From an uncultured bacterium (GTDB lineage Bacteria > Bacteroidota > Bacteroidia > Bacteroidales > Bacteroidaceae): a stretch of DNA of 8,576 bases. Positions within the stretch are counted from its first letter, which is position 1. Each line of letters opens with the position of its first letter. The DNA is taken from contig CALZMB010000091.1 in the NCBI GenBank assembly GCA_945788485.1, positions 1 through 8,576 of the forward strand, read 5' to 3'. A program made the position numbers and the translations under genes. This document shows, one piece after another, positions 1-4,946 of the stretch. The notes beneath the pieces were generated by a model. The model searched no databases and was not told where the DNA came from. It saw nothing but the letters and a program-made list of their open reading frames with translations.

Positions 1-399
1 AGCAAGCACAAGAGACAACCGCTGGTCGGACATATTCCATATCATTGCAGCAGAACACTGTGCCTCGGTGTTGAACATCACCTTCCACCGTCCATTCTCC
101 TTTCCTACGGTATATGTGATATAAGCTCTTTCGCGCAGACGAGGCTCACGAAGATGCCGGCGAAGCGTCTCATCGCCCAATGCAATAGTCATGGTCTCGC
201 CTTCGGCATGGCTCATGCTCTTGTAAGCGCGTATAGAGTCCTGGCGCATGGTCTCCACGCCCTTCTCGTTTATGGTCTTGGCGAGAGCCTGCCGCATGTC
301 GCCCTCAATCGCCCTTTCCGCACTGCGATAGCTCCCGTAGCTTGTCGCCAAGGCTGTGAGACACAGGGCAATAAATATCAATATCGGAAGTTTCTTCAT
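1..399 (-). CDS. N-terminal part of a membrane-anchored protein with an extracytoplasmic domain, possibly a regulator (partial)
   Basis: Reading the minus strand from an ATG at 399, the frame stays open for exactly 133 codons to the window edge, so the gene is cut off there. The protein begins MKKLPILIFIALCLTALATS: a short basic start and one hydrophobic segment (about residues 5-20), a signal anchor or signal peptide. Residues 21-125 form a charged soluble domain rich in Arg, Glu and Ala, including QALAKTINEKG and RAYITYTVGKENGRWKV. The last visible residues (SDQRLSLVLA) look like the start of a second membrane segment. This order (TM, about 100-residue outside domain, TM) resembles Bacteroidales membrane-bound winged-helix regulators as I remember them, but no DNA-binding domain is in the window, so the function is inference. 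The start is supported by the signal sequence directly after the ATG. It lies 263 bp downstream of the lipoprotein gene on the same strand. Confidence 0.75.
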   Translation of the reverse strand, partial: MKKLPILIFIALCLTALATSYGSYRSAERAIEGDMRQALAKTINEKGVETMRQDSIRAYKSMSHAEGETMTIALGDETLRRHLREPRLRERAYITYTVGKENGRWKVMFNTEAQCSAAMIWNMSDQRLSLVLA

Positions 400-511
400 A
401 TAATTCTATTCACAATACCCATTTCGTAGGGCAGTTATTTGGAATATTAAATACCAATTCTTACCTCACACAACGTTTCCCATTTCCAACTTGATTTTTT
501 TGAATTTCTTT

Positions 512-658
512 TCATCGAGATAAGAATTTTATTGGAGATGAGGATTTTTTCTTATAAAAGCACCCACATCCCCAACCTGTATTGCCCCCATCGCTGAAAG
601 TAAGCTCAATGGAAAGAGGAGCCATGTATTTGCCGGTGTTATTGTCAAACTCATATAC
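512..658 (-). pseudogene. Possible short coding remnant or small ORF, unidentified
   Basis: Downstream of the lipoprotein stop codon, one minus-strand frame stays open for 48 codons to a TGA at 514-512. Its translation has a protein-like composition: it includes VYEFDNNTGKYMAPL, then SIELTFSDGGNTGWGCG, and a Lys/Ser-rich tail. There is an internal ATG at 625 that would give a 37-residue peptide. The frame is +1 relative to the lipoprotein gene and no convincing promoter or start lies at its head. It may be the tail of a decayed gene, a true small protein, or chance. I do not recognise it. Confidence 0.22.
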
Positions 659-662
659 ATGA

Positions 663-1511
663 TTATTTCTTTTTCTTGTTGCCTGTCTGTATGATGTCTG
701 CCGCCTGCTGCGCTTTCAGGTTCGCGAGTTCTGCCGACAGCCTTCTGTGCATGTGCAGTTGCCTGCCGTCTTGCCGCCTGAGTATGAGCGAGTCGTCAGA
801 GAGGAATACGAAATCGAGTGTGTCGTATGTTGTCAGCACGCTTTTTGTGCCGGGGGATGCGGTGACGCTGTTGTCAGCCGTGTCCTTTACGCTTGTGAGT
901 ATGAGCTGCCCGTTGCGGCACCCCCAGTTGGTGTATCGTTTCACTTCCGGATATTCCACAGGGCTGTCGTCGTACAGGCTTGACTTGCTGATGACGTATC
1001 CGACTGGCGACGCGACACTCGAACGTTTCAGTGTGAAGCCGTATTCTCTCGGCACCATATACGCCTCTTTCAGCGAATCGGGAAGCTCTGCGAGCTTTCG
1101 CCTCAACGCCCTTGGCGAGAGTTTCGCCTTGTCTTTCCATACGGGGCGCACGGGATAGGTCCATGTGCCCTTCAGCTGGTCGAGATTGACCACCATCGTC
1201 GCCTCGGTTGTGTCTTCAGGGTTGAGGATTATGCCCACCCAGTCGCCGATGGACGGATTGCCTATTACATTTCCTGCTGCACGGGCAGTCTCGATGTTAT
1301 AGGTGACGGGGTCGGCGCCGGTGGAGAAGGGCAGGAAGACGAGAACGGAATCTGTGGTGCCGTCGCACGTCAGTCCGTATATCATGCTGTCGGGAGACGA
1401 GGGGGCGTTCTCGGTTGCGGGTATGTCATCTGCCCGGTTCTGCCTGCAAGAGGAGGGGAAGAAGCAGAGCAGGATTGTCGCCAAGAGCAGGAGCGGTGTT
1501 TCTTTCATCAT
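663..1511 (-). CDS. Predicted lipoprotein of unknown function, 282 residues
   Basis: The N-terminus (MMKETPLLLLATILLCFFPS, then SC) is a classic signal sequence ending in a likely lipobox cysteine at residue 22, so the mature protein is probably lipid-anchored in the periplasm or outer membrane. The -3 residue is Pro rather than the usual Leu, a mild oddity. A Pro/Ser/Asp-rich linker (residues 24-42) follows, then a domain with many short alternating hydrophobic stretches suggesting beta strands (VLVFLPF, WVGIILN, ATMVVNL, YGFTLKR, QLILTSV, TLDFVFLSDDSLILRR). The last third has a lipocalin-like flavour, which is inference. The protein ends in four lysines. I do not recognise a named family; it resembles conserved Bacteroidales lipoproteins without assigned function. 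A second in-frame Met directly follows the first, so the start may be either. It is divergent from the carboxyltransferase gene and has its own promoter box at 1606-1613. Confidence 0.85.
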   Translation of the reverse strand: MMKETPLLLLATILLCFFPSSCRQNRADDIPATENAPSSPDSMIYGLTCDGTTDSVLVFLPFSTGADPVTYNIETARAAGNVIGNPSIGDWVGIILNPEDTTEATMVVNLDQLKGTWTYPVRPVWKDKAKLSPRALRRKLAELPDSLKEAYMVPREYGFTLKRSSVASPVGYVISKSSLYDDSPVEYPEVKRYTNWGCRNGQLILTSVKDTADNSVTASPGTKSVLTTYDTLDFVFLSDDSLILRRQDGRQLHMHRRLSAELANLKAQQAADIIQTGNKKKK

Positions 1512-1605
1512 TGATTTATGTTCAGTATGTTTGTTTTTGTTCGTGAATGGTGCTTGACAGCTTTGTTTTCTTAAGAAACGTGTGCCTAATTCTTACATGA
1601 TAGTG

Positions 1606-1613
1606 CAAAGTTA
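1606..1613 (-). promoter_or_regulatory. Bacteroidota -7 promoter box for the lipoprotein gene
   Basis: On the minus strand the sequence reads TAACTTTG, a perfect match to the Bacteroidota TAnnTTTG element. It would start transcription near 1600 and leave a leader of roughly 90 nt before the ATG at 1511. No good TTTG box is found 19-21 bp upstream, so the -33 element is weak or absent. Confidence 0.5.
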
Positions 1614-1644
1614 TCAATAATTTCAAAAATAAAGTTGAATGATG

Positions 1645-1675
1645 CTTGTTTTTTTCTTTTTTTTTACTAATTTTG
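1645..1675 (+). promoter_or_regulatory. Bacteroidota promoter for the carboxyltransferase gene
   Basis: CTTG at 1645-1648 is separated by exactly 19 bp from TAATTTTG at 1668-1675, matching the Bacteroidota -33 (TTTG) and -7 (TAnnTTTG) pattern and spacing. A T-rich stretch lies between them. Transcription would begin near 1682, placing the GTTGACRA repeat block (1693-1750) inside the 5' leader. It is back to back with the minus-strand promoter box at 1606-1613. Confidence 0.5.
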
Positions 1676-1692
1676 CCGCATGATACTTTATA

Positions 1693-1750
1693 GTTGACAA
1701 GTAATACAAGTTGACGAGTAATACAAGTTGACGAGTAGTTACAAGTTGTC
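1693..1750 (+). repeat. 17-bp tandem repeat GTTGACRAGTAATACAA, about 3.3 copies
   Basis: Copies start at 1693, 1710 and 1727 (the third is 18 bp, with AGTTACAA in place of AATACAA), followed by a partial GTTGTC at 1745-1750. The first copy differs from the second only by A for G at position 7. The block sits between the predicted transcription start and the ATG at 1778. Its core, GTTGACRA, and its terminal sequence recur in inverted orientation after the gene (3575-3613). Confidence 0.85.
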
Positions 1751-1777
1751 ATCTGCAATTATAAATCTTTTTGATTT

Positions 1778-3559
1778 ATGAAAAGAAAAATACAGTTCAG
1801 TCTCGTCTATCGAGACATGTGGCAGAGCTCGGGTAAGTTTCAGCCACGCAAGGATCAGTTGGAGCGTATTGCCCCAGTAATCATCGAGATGGGTTGCTTC
1901 TCTCGTGTAGAGACGAATGGCGGAGCCTTTGAGCAGGTGAACCTTCTTGCCGGCGAGAATCCCAACGATGCTGTACGTGCTTTCTGCAAGCCTTTCAACG
2001 AGGCCGGCATAAAGACCCACATGCTCGACCGCGGATTGAACGCTTTGCGCATGTATCCTGTGCCAGACGATGTGCGCCGCCTGATGTATCGTGTGAAACA
2101 TGCGCAGGGCGTTGACATCCCCCGAATCTTCTGCGGCTTGAACGACGAGCGCAACATCATTCCGTCAATACGCTGGGCCGCCGAAGCGGGCATGACGCCT
2201 CAGGCAACGCTGTGCATCACGTCGTCTCCCGTACACACCGTAGAGTATTATGCAGCGAAGGCCGACCTCTTTGTAGAGGCAGGCGCGACAGAAATCTGCC
2301 TGAAGGACATGGCCGGCATCGGACGCCCGCGTTTCCTCGGCAGACTGACGAAAGCGATAAAGGAGAAACATCCAGATGTCATCATAGAATATCACGGCCA
2401 CACGGGTCCCGGACTGTCGATGGCAAGCGTCCTTGAGGTGTGCGAGAACGGCGCCGATGTCATTGACACCGCCATCGAACCGCTGTCATGGGGCAAGGTT
2501 CACCCGGACATCATCTCTGTGCGTGAGATGCTGGCAGATGCCGGCTTCGACGTGCCGGAGATAAACATGAACGCATATATGAAGGCGCGCACGTTGACAC
2601 AGGAGTTCATAGACGACTGGCTGGGATATTTCATCAACCCGACGAACAAACACACCTCTTCGCTCCTGCTCGGCTGCGGACTGCCCGGCGGCATGATGGG
2701 TTCGATGATGGCAGACCTCGGCGGCATACAGGGCGTGATAAACAACCTGCGCAAGAAGAAGGGCGTGCCTGAGCTGACGACAGACGACATGCTGGTGGCT
2801 CTGTTCAACGAAGTGGAGTATGTTTGGCCGAAGGTCGGCTACCCGCCTCTCGTCACGCCATTCTCGCAGTATGTGAAGAACATCGCGCTCTTCAACCTCC
2901 TCACCATCGAGCAGGGCAAGGGCAGGTATGTGATGATGGACGATTCTGTATGGGGAATGATACTCGGCAAGAGCGGCAAGATACCCGGCACGATAGCCCC
3001 CGAACTTGTGGAGCTCGCCAAGCAGAAAGGTTACGAGTTTGTCGATGCAGACCCGCATACGTTCTATCCTGACGCTCTCGACAGCTTCCGCGAGGAGATG
3101 GCGAAGAACGGCTGGGACTGCGGCAAAGACGACGAAGAGCTGTTTGAGCTTGCCATGCACCCGGAACAGTACCGCAACTATAAGAGCGGCCAGGCGAAGA
3201 AGAATTTCCTCGCCGACCTCGACAAGGCAAAGGCAGCGCGCCTGCAGGCCAACGGACCGAAACTCTCGCCGGAAGAACTCTCTGCTTTCAAGCATGCAAA
3301 AGCTGACGCCGTAGTGGCGCCGGAGGCAGGACAGCTGTTCTATGAGATAAGAGGCGGAGCTGACGGCACTCCAGCCGTAGAGCCGGCGATAGGAAGGAAA
3401 TATTCGGCAGACGAACTGCTATGCCATATCCTGACGCCTTGGGGCGAGATTGCCGATGTGCCGGCATGTCTCGGCGGCACCCTTGTTGACTTGAAAGTGA
3501 AGCAGGGCGGAAAAGTGCAGCGCGGAGCCGTCATCGCATGGATAGAACGTGCAGAATGA
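1778..3559 (+). CDS. Oxaloacetate decarboxylase alpha / pyruvate carboxylase subunit B-type carboxyltransferase with degenerate biotinyl domain
   Basis: This 593-residue cytoplasmic enzyme belongs to the carboxyltransferase family of OadA, PycB and transcarboxylase 5S, which moves a carboxyl group between biotin and pyruvate/oxaloacetate. Residues 1-280 form the metal-dependent TIM barrel: metal ligand Asp13 in YRDMWQSS, the catalytic lysine Lys176 in CLKDMAG, and metal-binding His206/His208 in YHGHTG. Residues 280-480 carry the conserved second domain, including GLPGGMMGSM and GYPPLVTPFSQYVKN. After a charged linker (480-508) comes a biotinyl-like domain (about 510-593) whose second half, GGTLVDLKVKQGGKVQRGAV, fits the fold, but where the family has the MKM lysine hairpin this protein has ILTPWGE (551-557), with no lysine. 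It therefore probably uses a biotin carrier made elsewhere, or the domain has another role. No biotin carboxylase or sodium-pump subunit is nearby, so pyruvate carboxylation, oxaloacetate decarboxylation and transcarboxylation cannot be separated. The ATG follows an AT-rich leader without a clear Shine-Dalgarno sequence. Confidence 0.93.
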   Translation: MKRKIQFSLVYRDMWQSSGKFQPRKDQLERIAPVIIEMGCFSRVETNGGAFEQVNLLAGENPNDAVRAFCKPFNEAGIKTHMLDRGLNALRMYPVPDDVRRLMYRVKHAQGVDIPRIFCGLNDERNIIPSIRWAAEAGMTPQATLCITSSPVHTVEYYAAKADLFVEAGATEICLKDMAGIGRPRFLGRLTKAIKEKHPDVIIEYHGHTGPGLSMASVLEVCENGADVIDTAIEPLSWGKVHPDIISVREMLADAGFDVPEINMNAYMKARTLTQEFIDDWLGYFINPTNKHTSSLLLGCGLPGGMMGSMMADLGGIQGVINNLRKKKGVPELTTDDMLVALFNEVEYVWPKVGYPPLVTPFSQYVKNIALFNLLTIEQGKGRYVMMDDSVWGMILGKSGKIPGTIAPELVELAKQKGYEFVDADPHTFYPDALDSFREEMAKNGWDCGKDDEELFELAMHPEQYRNYKSGQAKKNFLADLDKAKAARLQANGPKLSPEELSAFKHAKADAVVAPEAGQLFYEIRGGADGTPAVEPAIGRKYSADELLCHILTPWGEIADVPACLGGTLVDLKVKQGGKVQRGAVIAWIERAE

Positions 3560-3574
3560 AAAGCCTTTACGGGT

Positions 3575-3613
3575 GACAACTCGTAACTCGTCAATTTGTC
3601 AACTCGTCAACTG
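3575..3613 (-). repeat. GTTGACRA tandem repeat, inverted partner of the 1693-1750 block
   Basis: Read on the minus strand from 3612, this is a run of near-identical 8-mers: GTTGACGA, GTTGACAA, ATTGACGA, then GTTACGA and GTTGTC. The end, AGTTACGAGTTGTC, matches the end of the upstream block (AGTTACAAGTTGTC) in 13 of 14 positions. The two blocks face each other across the carboxyltransferase gene. This one fills most of the 65-bp gap before the HD gene. Confidence 0.8.
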
Positions 3614-3624
3614 AAAAAATCAAA

Positions 3625-4194
3625 ATGATTGACTACGAAAGAATTATAGACTATTTCTATCCCGAGGCAGGAATGCTTCGGGATATTCTTTACACTCATA
3701 GCCGCTGTGTCGCAGAGTATGCCGTGGCGATAGTGGACGCAAAGCCGGAACTCCGCGCAGACCGTGATTTCGTTTATGCCGCAGCAATGCTTCATGACAT
3801 CGGGATAAGAGAATGTGACGCTGACGGCATCTGCTGTTTCGGGCATCTGCCTTATATCTGCCATGGCGTGACGGGCGCAAAGATGTTGCGTGAGAACTAC
3901 AGCAAATGGTTCAACGATGCATCGGACGCAGAACCGTATGCCCGTGTGTGTGAGCGACATACAGGTGTGGGGCTGACAAAGCGAATGATTACGGAACGCC
4001 ATTTGCCACTGCCTCTGCAAGACTTTGTGCCGGAGACGCTGGAAGAAGAGATTGTCTGCTATGCCGACAAGTTCTTCTCTAAGACACGGCCTGCGGAACG
4101 TAAGCCTTTAGAGCGCGTGCTGAAATCTCTCTCTAAGTTCGGCGACGAGAATGTCAGGAAGTTCATGGCATGGCATGAGAAGTTCATGGGGTGA
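3625..4194 (+). CDS. HD-domain protein, predicted metal-dependent phosphohydrolase
   Basis: A 189-residue soluble protein with a complete HD-superfamily metal site: His25 (YTHSRCVAEYA), the His57-Asp58 pair (AAMLHDIGI), His80 (CHGVTGAKML), His112 (CERHTGVGLT) and a C-terminal Asp148 (CYADKFFSK). That pattern is typical of stand-alone bacterial HD proteins that cleave phosphomonoesters or phosphodiesters; the substrate cannot be read from the sequence. No partner domain (RelA, GAF, receiver) is fused to it. There is no signal peptide, so it is cytoplasmic. It starts 65 bp after the carboxyltransferase stop and is probably co-transcribed with it; the spacer consists largely of the GTTGACRA repeat. 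The ATG is preceded by an A-rich stretch, usual for Bacteroidota start sites. The transcript probably continues to the terminator at 4378-4404. Confidence 0.88.
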   Translation: MIDYERIIDYFYPEAGMLRDILYTHSRCVAEYAVAIVDAKPELRADRDFVYAAAMLHDIGIRECDADGICCFGHLPYICHGVTGAKMLRENYSKWFNDASDAEPYARVCERHTGVGLTKRMITERHLPLPLQDFVPETLEEEIVCYADKFFSKTRPAERKPLERVLKSLSKFGDENVRKFMAWHEKFMG

Positions 4195-4377
4195 GCCAAA
4201 AACGTGGTGAAGAGGCTGCATCACAGTTTCGGGATGATGAAGGAAATATGTCAACCGTCAGCCCGAAGCGCCGTGAGCGTTGTATGCGAACAGGCAGCCG
4301 TGACGGCAAAAAGCCTGCCATGATATGAAAAATCTTGACAACGAGAAATATTGGTTTTAACATTTCGTAACGTCATT
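4195..4377 (+). other. Transcribed trailer of the HD gene, no coding sequence seen
   Basis: About 180 bases lie between the HD stop codon and the intrinsic terminator. No credible reading frame is present. A small inverted repeat occurs near 4291-4319 (CAGGC with GCCTG, or GGCAG with CTGCC, around an A5 loop). It may be simply a long 3' untranslated region; a small RNA ending at the terminator is possible but no clear promoter box is visible. Confidence 0.4.
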
Positions 4378-4404
4378 TACACCTCGCTCGGGTGTATTTT
4401 TTTT
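4378..4404 (+). terminator. Rho-independent terminator
   Basis: TACACC (4378-4383) pairs with GGTGTA (4391-4396), with a T-G pair narrowing the loop to CGCTC, followed at once by eight T residues (4397-4404). This is a standard intrinsic terminator on the plus strand. It most likely ends the carboxyltransferase-HD transcript. Confidence 0.8.
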
Positions 4405-4414
4405 GTACTCAGGC

Positions 4415-4568
4415 AGCAGAATAGTCAAGGTTGCTTGCCAAAACAGTCAAAGTGAGGCGGCAAAAAAGTCAAGATGACGAGGCAAAACAGTCTTGATGAG
4501 CACCCGAAATTGAATGTTTTGGCGGCAGAAACAGCCTTTTTCAGTGCCGGAAACAGCATTGTTTGCTC
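4415..4568. repeat. 22-bp tandem repeat, seven phased units with increasing divergence
   Basis: Units begin at 4415, 4437, 4459, 4481, 4503, 4525 and 4547. The first four share a core close to GGCAAAACAGTCAAGATG, with the GTC triplet at 4424, 4446, 4468 and 4490, exactly 22 bp apart. The sixth and seventh keep only AAACAGC (4529 and 4551), still in the same 22-bp phase; the fifth keeps little beyond AAA and one G. Twenty-two is not a multiple of three, so this is not a protein repeat. There are no unique spacers and no cas genes, so it is not a CRISPR array. It begins 10 bp after the terminator T-run. Confidence 0.75.
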
Positions 4569-4593
4569 TGTATTTTTATCTAACATACTGCAA

Positions 4594-4618
4594 TTCAGTG
4601 TTTTGCGTAAACGCTGAA
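4594..4618. other. Strong inverted repeat (10-bp stem, 5-nt loop)
   Basis: TTCAGTGTTT (4594-4603) pairs with AAACGCTGAA (4609-4618) with one T-G wobble, leaving loop TGCGT. No T-run follows on either strand, so it does not look like a terminator. It lies just beyond the 22-bp repeat block and could be part of the same intergenic element, a protein-binding site, or a structured RNA. Confidence 0.6.
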
Positions 4619-4816
4619 ATAACGCGCTGTACGACAGCTTTTGCCTTTCAGAAATTCTACAGACGATTCTCGCGAGTTTGAAATCACAAGACATTGTGAA
4701 TATTATCCCGAAAAGTGGAAGGATAAACAATACAAAAAAGCCGCTTAAAGCGCGGGATGAATATAAAGAAATTATAATTTTTTGTTGCAGGCAGACGTTA
4801 TTAGGTTTTTTATTTG

Positions 4817-4824
4817 TAACTTTG
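4817..4824 (+). promoter_or_regulatory. Bacteroidota -7 promoter box for lptD
   Basis: TAACTTTG matches TAnnTTTG perfectly, in the context TTTGTAACTTTGCAAA that is common for Bacteroidota promoters. No TTTG stands at the usual distance upstream (the nearest is 4781-4784, too far), so the -33 box is weak. Transcription would start near 4831 and give a leader of about 115 nt before the lptD ATG. Confidence 0.5.
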
Positions 4825-4853
4825 CAAAATGATTGTGCGTATTGGGTGACAGT

Positions 4854-4923
4854 ATCTGATGATGTTGTTTCGCAAAGGCAAAGTCAGATGCCCGCAAAGT
4901 GGATGTCATCCACGAAAGGGTGG
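4854..4923 (+). promoter_or_regulatory. Structured lptD leader with competing hairpins
   Basis: Three structures can be drawn. ATCTGA (4854-4859) pairs with TCAGAT (4884-4889). GTGGATGTCATCCAC (4899-4913) is a perfect dyad with a 7-bp arm. The CCAC at 4910-4913 can instead pair with GTGG at 4920-4923 around a GAAAGG loop. The last two exclude each other. CGCAAAG is repeated at 4871 and 4893. No known riboswitch is recognised. Confidence 0.4.
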
Positions 4924-4946
4924 TCAGGTAATGTGTAAGATAATAG

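Noticed and set aside
154..429. 91-codon plus-strand frame at the left edge
   Set aside because: It is antisense to the signal-sequence-bearing minus-strand gene 1-399, whose frame is open for all 133 codons.
663..680. Programmed -1 frameshift at the A-rich end of the lipoprotein gene
   Set aside because: The downstream open frame is +1, not -1, relative to the gene, and the G-AAA-AAG heptamer is a poor slip site.
2486..3295. 269-codon minus-strand frame inside the carboxyltransferase gene
   Set aside because: It is a shadow of the well-conserved plus-strand coding sequence; its translation is rich in His, Arg and Leu as expected for antisense of GC-rich codons.
1693..3613. Mobile element bounded by the inverted GTTGACRA blocks
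   Set aside because: There is no transposase or integrase, no target duplication was found, and the enclosed gene is a metabolic enzyme with composition like its neighbours. The repeats are more likely regulatory or interspersed.
4415..4568. CRISPR array
   Set aside because: The repeats are contiguous with no unique spacers of constant length, and no cas genes are present.
4626..4642. Plus-strand terminator GCTGT/ACAGC followed by TTTT
   Set aside because: The stem is only 5 bp with a 3-nt loop and the T-run is four bases; no gene lies between it and the strong terminator at 4378-4404.
4425..4730. 101-codon minus-strand frame with several cysteines
   Set aside because: It runs through the 22-bp repeat array, has no recognisable domain or promoter box, and its Phe/Cys-rich tail is what the repeats give in translation. 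I mention it only as part of a possible repeat element.
4733..4756. Minus-strand terminator (CCGC/GCGG hairpin followed by six T on that strand)
   Set aside because: The stem is short and no minus-strand gene upstream would need it.
4678..4938. 86-codon plus-strand frame before lptD
   Set aside because: It overlaps the lptD promoter box and leader, has no family resemblance, and its composition looks random.
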